NCBI GenBank assembly: GCA_947646735.1
Contig: CANTFK010000980.1
Coordinates: forward strand, 248,001-312,000
Reading direction: 5' to 3'
Origin: Peronospora farinosa
Taxonomy: Eukaryota; Oomycota; Peronosporomycetes; Peronosporales; Peronosporaceae
DNA length: 64,000 bases
Shown here: positions 23,112-33,297 of the stretch, piece by piece
Layout of the letters: every line of letters begins with the position of its first letter
How positions within the stretch are numbered: the first letter of the stretch is position 1
The notes under the pieces: generated by a model
What the model saw: only the letters and a program-made list of their open reading frames with translations
The model's database searches: none
What the model was told of the DNA's origin: nothing
Position numbers and translations under genes: made by a program

Positions 23112-24808
23112 GCCGTATACAATCAGTGTTGTTTGACCGTAACTCGAATGTAGCCGTTAATGCTTCATTTGTACTCAATACTGGAATATTAAAATCTTGA
23201 TGATACAACTTTATCTCTCGCTACACTACGATGTATCAATGAGTGAAATCAAACGAGGCTAACACGCAGTGCAAAAACAACTATTGTTGCAAAAACTGAT
23301 TAGCTCAGGCATCGCTGCGATACTGCTTGAAGCATTAAAGCTGGTCAACTTTAACAATGTAGTGTGAGATTGAAGTATGTTGTAGCATGAAGACCATTGT
23401 ACTATTGTATGCATGTAAACGCGTTATGCACTCAGTCTTGCCACCACAGTGGCTCATTTCCGCATGTGTCGTATTATCTTTCATTCTCTACATTTCTCTC
23501 TACTCGGCAGGGTCCATTAAGCAGCGCACGCTATAAGCGCCGCGCTGAGGATCTTCCAGGCTGCACGATCATGTGCAAACAGGCGAAGCAAGTACATATC
23601 TGGAGTCAGTCGACGGCGGTGTCTAGCGGTAAGTTTCTTGCTTGGATCCCTTGGATGTCTACCTTGTCAACAAGTCCTACCCAGGGAGGGTCTCTTGTTG
23701 CTTGCACCGGAAACAAAGGATTACGCGAGCGTACCTAAGCGAAGACGCCGGGACTTCGGGCATGGCGGCGTACATCATGGCGGCTTGGCTGGCGGCTGGG
23801 GGTGAAAGCGGAAAGAGAGAGGTATAATAAGGGAGAGTCCCGTCAAAAATTGACGGATGCTAGCTCAAGCTTTCCGGGAGGCGTCACCCCAACCCGACTA
23901 GGATCCATTGTACTTACCTCAACTGAATACCAAACGGAACTCTGTCCTAATGAGCACCTGCTAGGCCTTCGACCAGCACTGTCAGCTTTAGCGTTTTCAT
24001 GGTGATCACTCGCAACAGTACCATATATATTAAGGAGATGATTAAATGGAAGCAGATCATGGTAAAAATTGCTCACTATACTGCTTAGATCGCAAGGCCC
24101 TTTATGATGAATCGAATATAGCTCTAGATGTTGTTACGTTCTTTTACCCGGATGATCGAAAAGCTGGTAAATAATAGCTTACTAGACCGCTCTCATTTGA
24201 ACAGCTTTACCAGATGAGTGCATTCTACACTAAGGTTTATCGCTTCACAAGTGCTAAGGAGCTCCTAGACTTCTTAACGAACACTTCGATTCCGTGTGGA
24301 TATAAAATGTCTTGACTCCAGGAGAGCGAGCTGATTGTTAGCGCTTAATTAAACAACTCTGAAGAGTTTAGCACGCAATTCTGTTGTCTAGATAAATAAC
24401 CAGATGAGCGTATTGGCGAGCGTGACGTCGCCTTGATATAAAGAGAACAAGATTTGTTATGGTCGTGGAATGACGTTGCAGCTTGAGTTTCTGGTCTGCC
24501 GAATTACCCAACAAACAATTCCATTTCAGACATGTAAAGGCAAAGACTTCTCGACAACAAGCCAATCTTTAGTGTTTCACTCTCGCGTAATTTATGTTGA
24601 CTACAGATTGGTAAAAGCGAAGATCAGCCTGCCATTTTGCAACCCGACGTAGTCTCGTCGGTATTGGTGTTACCCGTTGGTGGTGTTGCTTTTGATAGTG
24701 TAGCCGTTCGTCTTGGCCGAATTAATGCTTCACTTTATTAGTCGAGCTCTTGTAGCGTGTAGCTCTAGAAGCTGGAATAAACATACACAAGCAAACAAGA
24801 ACTTCCAC
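23112..24808. other. Gene-poor region downstream of katG, about 1.7 kb
   Basis: Short unconnected ORFs only. A stretch at about 24200-24320 reads SFEQLYQMSAFYTKVYRFTSAKELLDF-like on the + strand before a stop and may be a decayed gene, but no family is recognised. No RNA gene seen. Confidence 0.4.
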
Positions 24809-25039
24809 GACCCATGAGCCATGAAGAACACGTGTGCACCTTAAAGCGTTGTATATTATTTGCACGTGCCTGATTCTCAATATTGTGAGGTGCACAAGTA
24901 TAACTCAACACCAAAAGGGATAATAATGCAAGTAGACGGTATCACATTAATTATCTGAATGTGTGTTTACCCATTGTGTGTATCAGGCAAGAGTATGCAA
25001 GCATTTCTCAAACATCACTTGGTTTGCCACGTCGGCTGT

Positions 25040-25642
25040 CTATTTCTTGGACAGATAAGCGGCAACCTTGGGATCCGCCTTGACGTTAGCCAGCACCGAC
25101 GCGAGTTTGGGGAACTTGTCCATGTCAAAATCCGGGAACGCCCCCTTCACCTTGTTTTCGACGTCGTCGAGAAGATTAAAGTCAGCAAACGAAAGGTTGT
25201 CGCCGGTAACAAACTTGCCAGTTACCCTCTTCTCAAGGGCGGCAAAGAGCGTGGGCACCTGCTCTTCAATAAAGACCTTCTTTTTCTTAGCCTTCTCGGT
25301 CTCATCCGGCGTCTTGAATAAGAAGTCTACAAGAGGGGCATCTAGCTCAGCCAGTGCGTAAGAAAACATGTCGGCCTTGAGCGCTTCGACCGCATCATTC
25401 GGGTACAGGCCCGTGATATTGGCTGCGTAACGGACGATGGCCATGCTTTGAGCGTAGATCGTGCCGTTGACTTCCAGAACAGGCAACTGTTTCAATGGTA
25501 GCGTCGGCTTAAGCGTTGCAAAGTCGTCTCTGCTGATACGTTCGTCCGTGAACGCAATGCCGCCATAGTTGAAGATCATGCGCGCGAGCTCTGCGCGGCC
25601 CTTGATATCAAAGTAGGTAAGTTTAATCTGGGGTTGAGCCAT
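25040..25642 (-). CDS. Glutathione S-transferase, sigma-like (GST1)
   Basis: Intronless, 200 residues. Start at the Met of MAQPQIKLTYFDIKGR, where the fold begins; upstream codons are 5' UTR. The thioredoxin-like half has the catalytic Tyr (KLTYFDIKGRAE), the cis-Pro loop (KQLPVLEVNG) and the QSMAI glutathione-binding motif; the all-helical half ends VAAYLSKK. The pattern fits sigma-class enzymes, which conjugate glutathione to electrophiles in the cytosol. It is divergently arranged with GST2 (207 bp between starts). It differs from its mirror copy GST3 at two residues I could see: Pro versus Leu before DETEKAKK, and the final Lys versus Gln. Confidence 0.93.
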   Translation of the reverse strand: MAQPQIKLTYFDIKGRAELARMIFNYGGIAFTDERISRDDFATLKPTLPLKQLPVLEVNGTIYAQSMAIVRYAANITGLYPNDAVEALKADMFSYALAELDAPLVDFLFKTPDETEKAKKKKVFIEEQVPTLFAALEKRVTGKFVTGDNLSFADFNLLDDVENKVKGAFPDFDMDKFPKLASVLANVKADPKVAAYLSKK

Positions 25643-25688
25643 TGTGGTTGGTTCGGGAGGCTGGAAAGACACTTGAGAAGGGCAGAGC

Positions 25689-25703
25689 AAATTCAAGAAT
25701 GAG
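25689..25703 (-). promoter_or_regulatory. Oomycete initiator-like element of GST1
   Basis: CTCATTCTTGAATTT on the minus strand, 47 bp upstream of the GST1 ATG. It fits the oomycete transcription start consensus (GCTCATTYYNNNAWTTT type). Confidence 0.6.
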
Positions 25704-25849
25704 TAAGAAGTGAAGGAGCGATCATCCAGAATGCATGATTACGGGTGGTAGATATGTTACTGGGTGATGATTGCGTGTTCAAGAAATGCCACGTGTTTCC
25801 AAGCCCTGATTTTTTAGATACAACCCCCCCCCCATATCCATCCACAGAC

Positions 25850-26542
25850 ATGAACCAATATGGACTCGTAGCGGTAATTGCCGTGTTAGTGACGGTTTAC
25901 CACAACCTCTTCGCCCCGGTGCCTGGAAACGAGACAGCGCCTTTGCACCTTAAGCTCACGTACTTTGCAGGCCCTGGTCGTGCAGAACTATCGCGTTTGA
26001 TTCTATCGGTCGGCAACGTGTCTTTCGAGGACGAGCGTTTGGATCGCGATGCCTTCCTGGCCACTAAGCCAACGCTACCCCTCGGTCAGGTGCCAGTACT
26101 GGAAGTGGGTGGCACCACTTATAGTCAAAGCATGGCCATAGCTCGATACGCCGCTAAGCTTAGCGGTTTATACCCGCAAGATCCTCTCGAGTGTCTGCGG
26201 GTGGATATGGTGTCCGAGTCGCTTATCGACATCAAGACGCTCATCTCGGATATTACGTACCGCACGCTGGATGAGACCGCCAAGGCTGAGAAGATTGAAA
26301 AGCTGCTGAAGGAGAGCGTGCCGAAGACTTTTAACCTTCTCGAAGGGTTCGTGCAGGACTTCTTCTTTTTGGGTGAAACGATGACGTATGCAGATTTGCA
26401 ACTGTTCGACGTAGTGAAGAATGGACTCAGCAACTACGCGGCTTTCTCTTTGGAAATGTTTCCGAAGCTCACGGCGCTCGTGGCCAAAGTGGAGACCAAT
26501 GCTAACGTGGCAGCCTATTTGGCCAAGCACTTAAAAGAGTAA
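25850..26542 (+). CDS. Glutathione S-transferase with N-terminal membrane anchor (GST2)
   Basis: Intronless, 230 residues. The first 20 residues (YGLVAVIAVLVTVYHNLF) are hydrophobic, a signal anchor or signal peptide that GST1 and GST3 lack. The GST fold then follows: LKLTYFAGPGRAELSRLI with the catalytic Tyr, GQVPVLEVGG, QSMAIARYAAKLSGLYP, and the helical domain ending AYLAKHLKE. The start is the first ATG; a longer frame from 25745 has no ATG in a good position. It shares a short divergent promoter with GST1. The 3' 423 bp is duplicated at 32696-33118. The anchor suggests an ER, endomembrane or secreted form. Confidence 0.92.
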   Translation: MNQYGLVAVIAVLVTVYHNLFAPVPGNETAPLHLKLTYFAGPGRAELSRLILSVGNVSFEDERLDRDAFLATKPTLPLGQVPVLEVGGTTYSQSMAIARYAAKLSGLYPQDPLECLRVDMVSESLIDIKTLISDITYRTLDETAKAEKIEKLLKESVPKTFNLLEGFVQDFFFLGETMTYADLQLFDVVKNGLSNYAAFSLEMFPKLTALVAKVETNANVAAYLAKHLKE

Positions 26543-26623
26543 AAAGGAGACGATAAAAAGGTTGATAAAGGTTATCACGTTGGAATTTATTTTCTCGCTT
26601 CTAATTCCCGTGTCGATGTTACA
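26201..26623 (+). repeat. 423-bp segment duplicated at 32696-33118
   Basis: The second half of GST2 and about 80 bp of its 3' UTR recur in the same orientation and with the same length at 32696-33118, with about ten substitutions. Similarity starts and stops sharply at both ends. Confidence 0.92.
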
Positions 26624-26670
26624 CTGAGCAGTAGAGCGGACCTAGGACACTTTTAGACTTTTACAAAGTG

Positions 26671-27278
26671 CTAATACAGGTAGTCTCTCAAATCCCAGTA
26701 AGGAAAGCTAGCTTGCATTAGGCCTGTTTGTGAAAGAAAACCATTCTTATGTTCAGAAAGGAGCAGTTCGTAAAAAGAAATGATCTTTTCTTGATCGTCT
26801 TCAGAGACACCACCGCGCTGTAACAAGATTTTAATGTGCTTAGAATCAGCCAATGTGCTAAGCAACAGTTGAAACTCATCCATTCTATGCTTATTTTTCG
26901 GCTTGAGTCGTTCGATCCAGTCGGAGATGGAGATTACTTCATCCTTCCGCTGCGTAATTTTTTTTCCAATTCGTCTATCGTCTGAGGTTCAGCAGCCGTG
27001 ATGCCAGCATTTGCAGCTTCGGCAGCCGTGATGCCAGCATTTGCAGCTTCGGCAGCCTCGTCGGCAGCTGACACTGGAAGATTCGCTGCCATTGACTCAA
27101 AACTGAAAGATGGACCCCTTTCTTCTTGAGGATGGCTTTCATCGCCAACACGCAAAGCTCGGATGATGTCGTTCGTGCCTTCACTGATGAGCGAGTGTAA
27201 ATTCGAAGTCGAGGATGCGCCACTTTGAAGAAAAAATTTGGTTACAACAACTACTGACAGGATATCAAACGCACGCAT
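26671..27278 (-). pseudogene. RxLR-EER effector candidate, reading frame broken
   Basis: From the ATG at 27278 the product begins with a signal peptide (about residues 1-21, MRAFDILSVVVV core), then an RALR motif at residues 40-43 and EER at 52-54. This is the classical layout of Peronosporales host-translocated effectors. A tandem 10-residue repeat follows. The frame ends at 26934; just before, a run of eight A (26958-26965) puts the downstream coding-like stretch, which stays open to 26671, out of register. As written the product is about 114 residues and lacks a C-terminal effector domain. Whether this is true decay or a sequencing error in the A-run cannot be told here. The host target is unknown. 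Confidence 0.7.
26992..27051 (-). repeat. Two identical 30-bp tandem repeats in the effector gene
   Basis: Two perfect 30-bp copies encode AAEAANAGIT twice, directly after the RxLR-EER region. They keep frame, and their identity points to a recent duplication. Confidence 0.9.
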
Positions 27279-27308
27279 GAATGACCCGTGGTCAAAGAAG
27301 AGCGTCAA

Positions 27309-27689
27309 AATTCCACTTTAGCGCTTCAGAGAGAGTTCAAGAACGAGTCCAAAGGAGTGAACGAAAGACGCGGATATAAAGCAAGTCAGCGAATAATGCC
27401 AGCTGATGAGGGGTGGCAGGCAAATATTGAAATGTCATAGGTTTAGGTAGGTTTAGAAAAAAAACCTATTTTTTCAACCAGCGCCAACAAAAAATAACAA
27501 TTTAACCAAGTGACATAAGAGATACGTATCTTTATACAAAACTAGAGAGAGATTCAGATTGTCTATTAACACGGTGTTAATTATGTGCAAGATCTCTAGA
27601 AAGTCCTGAGCCAGGATATCAGCGCCGGATGGCCCAACGGTATATCGTGGCTGGCCGCCGTAGAACTCGGTGACCCTCTAGGGTCGCAC
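27309..27689. other. Spacer between effector relic and LINE relic
   Basis: Holds the upstream region of the RxLR gene. The part from about 27600 (GGATGGCCCAACGG onward) may be the 3' end of the LINE. No gene seen. Confidence 0.4.
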
Positions 27690-28680
27690 TCAAGCAATTA
27701 AAATGCAAGCATAAAGCAAGGCACCACGTGTGGCTGACGCAATTTTTCGATGCTCCCTCTTTGCGATTGCTTGGAGCTGATAAAGGCACGAGGCCCAAAA
27801 ACTGGCGATGCTGCTGGGAATGTGGAGTGTGACATCCTTGAAGACGGCTGCATTCCTGTCAATCCAAATTCGTGTTTGGCATATACATGCCAAATTTGTG
27901 TCCAGACGCGTTCGGCTTCATTGGCGTCATCCTGAAATCGGTCCGCTAGGATTTTTGTGCGGTATTCGGATATGCTGTCAGCACGTCGACTTGCACAGGC
28001 CCCTAGAAAGTTTTGTGTCATTTGGCGGGTGACGATTTGCTCGGTCCAGTGCCCAATGAGCTTTTTCCAAAGCGCTGCAGCGCAATCACATTCCCAAAAC
28101 AGATGGACAATGGTCTCCTTCCTTCTTCTGCAATCCGGCGTCTTTTTGCAACTATTGTGGTCAACTCTTTCGGCGTGATACATATTTAATTGTCGTGTCG
28201 CCACCCGGTACCCTGTCCAGACTTGATATGGAGTAAGACCATTACTATGATCCCACACTTGCGTCGGCGTTTGCTGGAGCGCTGCGCGTTGCCATTCATC
28301 CGTCGTTGTCGATTATGAAAGGCGATCAACGAGGGCCGAAAGTTGACAAGCGAGAACCTTTTTGTAGAACCGGAAGGCTTGCTTGCCTAAGGCCTTCGTG
28401 ATGAAATGATTCGACGTTGTGTCCGGAACAGACCAAGGGAACCGATGAAGCTGTGGGTGTGCCTCGAATACGAGACCCCTTCTTCGAACATCGCGACCAA
28501 TCGCCTGTCGGTCAGATGGCGAATCGTCAGTAATTCATGACAAAACCAGTGGATCCCATTATCAGCTTCATGCAAAGTGACGGGGCGGGTTTGGCCGTGT
28601 TCGATTTCCGTTAAGTGGCCTACGATAATGCCTTCACCAAAAATCCTCCAGCGATAACTTTTCAATTTCGGTGGTGCCTG
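27690..28680 (-). mobile_element. LINE (non-LTR retrotransposon) 3' fragment
   Basis: The minus strand encodes the zinc-binding region that follows reverse transcriptase in LINEs (zf-RVT type): a Cys-rich stretch with NSCKKTP, CRRRKETIVHLFWECDCAAALWKKL and an RTKILADRF helix. The upstream half (28387-28665) is in another frame with an LKSYRWRIFGEGIIVG segment. Reverse transcriptase and endonuclease parts are missing, so it is a 5'-truncated, decayed copy. Confidence 0.75.
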
Positions 28681-29059
28681 TCGGAGGTCTTTCTTTATAC
28701 AGTACTACAGCTATGCTACAAAGAGCAGTTGGCTGCACTGAGCCTACTGATGACGTAAACATCTGGAATGTTTATAGCTTTAGTAGTATCAATTGGCTAG
28801 ACCTCCTATTCAAATCATTTTTACATGAAAATCACGCCTGATTCATGATTCGTTTTCCCGGGGCTGATTCATAATTCAGATTCATGATTCATGAATCAGA
28901 TATTCAGTTCTTAACTGGATAATATATTTATAGAAAACAACTTATTGAGATGAACGAACGTGGGCTCTCGTGTTGGAAAATGCAAGTTGCACTTGGTATT
29001 GACTCCAGAACTTCAGCCTACTGCTGCCCATCTCTTTTCACATACTCCCAAAACTCAAT
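28681..29059. other. Spacer upstream of hAT relic
   Basis: AT-rich and non-coding, with a cluster of ATTCATGATTC palindromic words (listed separately). It may be the 5' terminal region of the hAT element. Confidence 0.4.
28840..28905 (+). repeat. Clustered ATTCATGATTC words with inverted copies
   Basis: The word ATTCATGATTC and its near relatives (GATTCATAATTC, GATTCATGATTCATGAATC) recur about four times in 66 bp in both orientations. They lie upstream of a hAT transposase relic, so they may be subterminal transposase-binding repeats. That link is inference. Confidence 0.6.
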
Positions 29060-29576
29060 ATTAAATGGTTTTGAGGACTCTGCGGCATGGCCCCGAAAGT
29101 TTTGGACGCTTGGCCATGCCCCGAAGCCATTGAGCTTTTTTTCGGTAATGAGGCAACGAAATTTCAAGGCCAGGTAGAAAATGAAGATGCAGATGACCCT
29201 AATTTTGGCGGATCTTTAATCGCCGACACACAGCCGCTGGACCCAATGGAAGGCTTTTCTTTGTCTGCAACAGAGCAAGAGGAAGGTGAGAGCAGTAACC
29301 GGCTGGAGGAGGAAATCGATTCCTTAGTTTTTTTTCAAAAAAGGCCACAAAAAGATTGAACCCGCTGAAATGGTGGAAGGTCCACTAGTTTCAGTTTCCG
29401 ACATTAGCTCGGATAGCACGCTATCATCTTGTGGTCCTGATCCTGCAACCAGCGCCCCATCTGAGCGGATGTTCTCGCAGGGCAGACGGGTTCTCGGATG
29501 GGACGGAAGTGTCCATTTACCGGGAATTCAAGATGTCTTAAGGAATAGAACAGGAATCTCGAGAATAGCAAGTTAA
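29060..29576 (+). mobile_element. hAT transposase relic (C-terminal part)
   Basis: The hAT dimerisation signature is readable across three frames: an acidic linker (29084-29358), then LKWWKVH and FQFPTLARIARYHL in a second frame (about 29365-29425), then PATSAPSERMFSQGRRVL in the frame of 29370-29576. At least two frameshifts and one stop separate them, and the DDE catalytic part is absent. It is a dead copy. Confidence 0.8.
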
Positions 29577-30435
29577 GGAAAGGCAACAGTTTCTCTACGC
29601 ATTATCGAGGCTTTCATCCGAGCCTTCCCCACACTTAGATTCTTAGTTAGCTGTTATTGTAATCAGAAATAAACAACATTATGTCAACAACTATTACGAT
29701 GATTTGCCGGTTGCCAGATTTCGTATGTGGACGTATGGATATGAACACTGATCACTTGGAATCAGTAGATAATGAATATGAACTGAACCCGTTATCCAAA
29801 TCAAGATCCATGGCTAGGGGCTATGTTCAAGTGTTTGCCATTTATAAATTAACAAAGCCAGTGAGGAGGCCACGGGGGTCATGCGCTAATATACAAGCCA
29901 ATTACTTTCACTTTATTCCTACTTTGAACAGCTTGTACTATCCAAAGGCACCTTTTTAGCTGGAAGTCGCTGTGTCGCTGTGTCGCTGTGTCGCCTGATT
30001 CTCGTCGTCGTTGCTTCCGTTTAGCTGCTATTGCGGCTGCTGTAGTGTTGCATTAGGCACTACAAGGATTTCGTATGCAAAAGTTTGGTTGCTTAGTGTC
30101 CAGCATCTTGGTTTACATTAGAAGCAAGTAAGCGTTATTGTACCTGTAGTAGCTTCATGATCACCCTGTGACTCCTGGCTAGATGCATCTTCATCATATC
30201 TGCAGCACCGAAACCCCTTCAATAGTCCCATTACTGGTACTCATCATTGTCATTGCTGTCAAAATTATGGCATGGTGGATGCGTTGGACGAGGCTCAGAC
30301 TCGTCACTCAACGTTTCATGATCTGTATGAAATTGCATGGAATTTCAGTCCCTCCACCAGGGATCGAGCAGTATGAAAGTACGCACAAGCGGAGGTAGAC
30401 ACCAAATATCCGGTACAATTTGTTGCAACACTTGC
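29577..30435. other. Gene-poor region, 859 bp
   Basis: No gene recognised. It contains an 8-bp microsatellite (GTCGCTGT, three copies plus part, 29966-29993) and short ORFs without similarity. Confidence 0.45.
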
Positions 30436-32308
30436 TTATTGTAATGCGCAAGAATTTCCCATTCGTCGAGCACATATGTCTTCGACTACCTCTTGCAGCT
30501 CAGATAGATAACGAGCTGTTTCCAATACACCTCCAGATAGCTGTATTGCATACTCTTCACATGAGCGTGGATTGTCATCCTGAGAGTGTTCCGCCTGAAA
30601 CCGGCTCCCTTCATCGAGGATACTGATGTCAATGGAATTCGTTTCCTCATACGTTTTTACAAGCTTTTTCAGTGTGCTTAGCTTACATTTGATAAATCGA
30701 ACCTGTTTCCATTCGAGCGAAAAGTGAAAGTTAGTGCTACTTCGGGGTGCAAAACCAGCATACACTGTCGCAAAGTGTTACTATATACACTGTCAAGTAC
30801 TGAGAGACAAAACACACCTGAACGAGCACTCGATTGAGCGTATCATGAGCTACACAAGTAGCAATACGCTCTTCGAAGGGCTTGCTTTCATTTTTCGTAG
30901 CGAGCTGTTCACGTAAGATACCATTTTCTGCTGAAATCGTGCTGAGGTATTTTTTTGTTTCGTCAGAGGCTGCTCTTTCCACACTGATAATGTGCTTTAA
31001 TCGCGCGATCTGAGGAAGATGTTAACAACAAGCATCAGTTACGTACTTCCTGCAAACATGTAGATATCCAGCATTGCAGAAGTAAATGTAATTATTACCT
31101 CTTCATAGTCGTCTTCTTGCGAGTGCACAGCTTGATGATTTCCGAACTTCAAGTCAGCTTTCAAGTTATCGATCGTTAGCTGGTGTTCACAAATTTGATC
31201 TCGTGATTGCTGTAGCTTTTCGTTTTTCCTAGCGACAATGCCTATAAGATCGTATTAGGAAAGTAATGGTACAAATCAGAGGCTAAACTTTGTTTACCTT
31301 CCCATTTTGTAAACTGGAAACGCAAATCTTCAAGCTGCTTAGCGAGGATGTCTTTTTCAGCTTCCTGTTTTTCGCGCTATTGTAGGTAATACAAAAAATG
31401 TCAAATGTCATGTCTGAGATACTGACGGTAAATGTATATCGTACCAGAGAGCGTTCAACCAATAGTTCATTTGCAATTCGAGCATTCTCCTTCTCTAAAG
31501 CATCACATCTGGCCTCGATATCCGCCAGCATTTGGCTTAGCCCGCTATCTTTCACTACTTGAAGTTCCTGCTTTGCGCGTTTACACGCCTTTATCAATTT
31601 TGCCTTAGCGTGCTTTTGATCACGTAGACACGTGCTCAGCATCTCATTCTTCAGTTTCTCCTGCTGATGCTCCTCATACAGCTCTGCAATCTAAAGAGAT
31701 TCAACAAGTCTTTATAGTTACGAGTTTCTGTAGCTCTACATCCAAGTATCGAATCCAACAAACTCACCTGTTGCTCGTATTCATGAATGTGAACATCAGC
31801 ATCTCGTCTTTCATGAGCCATGCCACTTATTACAGAATGCGAAAGCGGCTACATAAGACCCACCAGGGCAATAAAATCAACATCATACCATGTCTACAAA
31901 ACATGGTATCACTTACCCAATCATTTGCTGTTTGATCCGATTGCTGATCCTCCAGCAAACGTAAACTACGCATCGTCTCATGCATCAATAGCGGGAATTG
32001 CAATTGGTGCTGATCTTCCATCGACTGAATTTTTTTTCCTTCTCCTGCAGCTTCCGCTCCAATTTGGCACATCGTCGCTTCAGACGACGTACTTGATCTT
32101 GTATTAATTTAGTCTCATCATAACTAATGGAGTTGTCTTGAGTCACGCTGCGAAGCTCCTTTGACGATAACGATGAGGTGCTAAAGATTTACAAAATGGA
32201 AGAGCAATTGTAGACGAAAAGTAAGAAAAGTGTGACGTATTTAATCGCAAATTATGCATGCGCAACCTACGAGCGAAACAACGGTTCACTCGGCACTGCA
32301 TTTGACAT
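30436..32308 (-). CDS. Coiled-coil protein, eight exons, frame one base short in exon 2
   Basis: Modelled as complement(join(30436..30702,30818..31009,31099..31241,31298..31376,31445..31690,31768..31848,31917..32180,32271..32308)). All junctions are GT-AG and in phase, and introns are 56-115 nt. Total 1,310 nt, which is one less than a multiple of three. The discrepancy maps to an A-run in exon 2 (32030-32037, eight T on the + strand), where the frame before (LERKLQEKEKK) and after (IQSMEDQHQL) disagree. The intended product is about 436 residues, almost all coiled coil. The rest of the gene is clean, so a base-call error or a very recent mutation is more likely than old decay. No family recognised; a cytoskeletal or basal-body role is only a guess. 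Confidence 0.75.
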
Positions 32309-32695
32309 ACTTTTTCATATATATATATTTAGAGCTGCTCCATAATAACAAGTGCAGAACTATTTAGAATTGCAATTTTTCTCTTTTTTTGACAATTAGT
32401 ACATACTACATACTACTACTACTACAGTAACAACTACTACTACTACATTTTGTAGATTAATATTACTATAGATTACTACTACTATGGATTACTACGATCC
32501 CCCGTAACTACTACGAGTATCTCGGCCAAAAAAGTGAATATGGCAATTACAGTGGTCTTTATGCTACAACATGCTTCAATCGACCACCACATCGTTAATA
32601 CTGACCACCTGTAATGCTTCAAGCAGTACCGCAGCGATGTCCGGGCCCATCAGTTTTAGTAACAATAGCCTTTTTGTGCCGCGTGTTAGGCTCGC
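32309..32695. other. Upstream region with ACT/TAC microsatellite
   Basis: About 32400-32512 is an impure ACT/TAC trinucleotide repeat (TACTACTACTAC blocks with ACAACT and GATTACTAC variants). The rest is the 5' flank of the coiled-coil gene and the junction of the duplicated GST2 fragment. No coding potential seen. Confidence 0.6.
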
Positions 32696-33118
32696 GTGGA
32701 TATAGTGTCCGAGTCGCTTATCGACATCAAGACACTCATCTCGGACATTACGTACCGCACGCTGGATGAGACCGCCAAGGCTGAGAAGATTGAAAAGCTG
32801 CTGAAGGAGAGCGTGCCGAAGACTTTTAACCTTCTCGAAGGGTTCGTGCAGGACTCCTTCTTTTTGGGTGAAAAGATAACGTATGCAGATTTGCAACTGT
32901 TCGACGTAGTGAAGAATGGACTCAGCAACTACGCGGCTTTCTCTTTGGAAATGTTTCCGAAGCTCACGGCGCTCGTGGCCAAAGTGGAGACCAATGCTAA
33001 CGTGGCATCCTCTTTGGCCAAGCACTTAAAAGAGTAAAAAGGAGACGATAAAAAGGTTGACAAAGGTTATCACGTTGGAATTTATTTTCTCGCTTCTACT
33101 TCCCGTATCGATGTTACA
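32696..33118 (+). pseudogene. 5'-truncated copy of GST2
   Basis: This matches 26201-26623. The coding part (to 33037) stays open and ends SLAKHLKE, but it begins inside the helical domain at DIVSESLIDIK, so the glutathione-binding thioredoxin fold and promoter are absent. Substitutions relative to GST2 include Phe to Ser and Met to Ile. It cannot encode a GST by itself. It lies 47 bp before the right arm of the inverted duplication. Confidence 0.9.
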
Positions 33119-33236
33119 GTTGTCTCTTCATCCAACTGCCACAAGGGATGCATTACTTGAAATGCGCAATCATCACCCAGTAACATATCTACCACCCGTA
33201 ATCATGCATTCTGGATGATCGCTCCTTCACTTCTTA

Positions 33237-33251
33237 CTCATTCTTGAATTT
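33237..33251 (+). promoter_or_regulatory. Oomycete initiator-like element of GST3
   Basis: CTCATTCTTGAATTT, 47 bp upstream of the GST3 ATG and identical to the GST1 copy, so the core promoter was duplicated with the gene. Confidence 0.6.
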
Positions 33252-33297
33252 GCTCTGCCCTTCTCAAGTGTCTTTCCAGCCTCCCGAACCAACCACA

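Larger units (their letters stand above)
24809..25775 (-). repeat. Left arm of 967-bp inverted duplication (carries GST1)
   Basis: This segment matches 33165-34131 in reverse orientation, with the same length (967 bp) and only scattered substitutions. It contains the whole GST1 coding sequence, its promoter (about 130 bp) and about 230 bp of 3' flank. Beyond 24809 (left) similarity stops abruptly after GGGTC; on the other side it fades after 25775. Confidence 0.93.

Noticed and set aside
26958..26965. Programmed ribosomal frameshift at the A-runs
   Set aside because: Possible in principle, but nothing downstream (stem or pseudoknot) was evident and sequencing error or simple mutation is the more economical reading.
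27621..27690. tRNA-like stretch GGATGGCCCAACGGTATATCG
   Set aside because: No T-arm GTTCGA box or acceptor-stem pairing was found; it is more likely part of the LINE 3' end.
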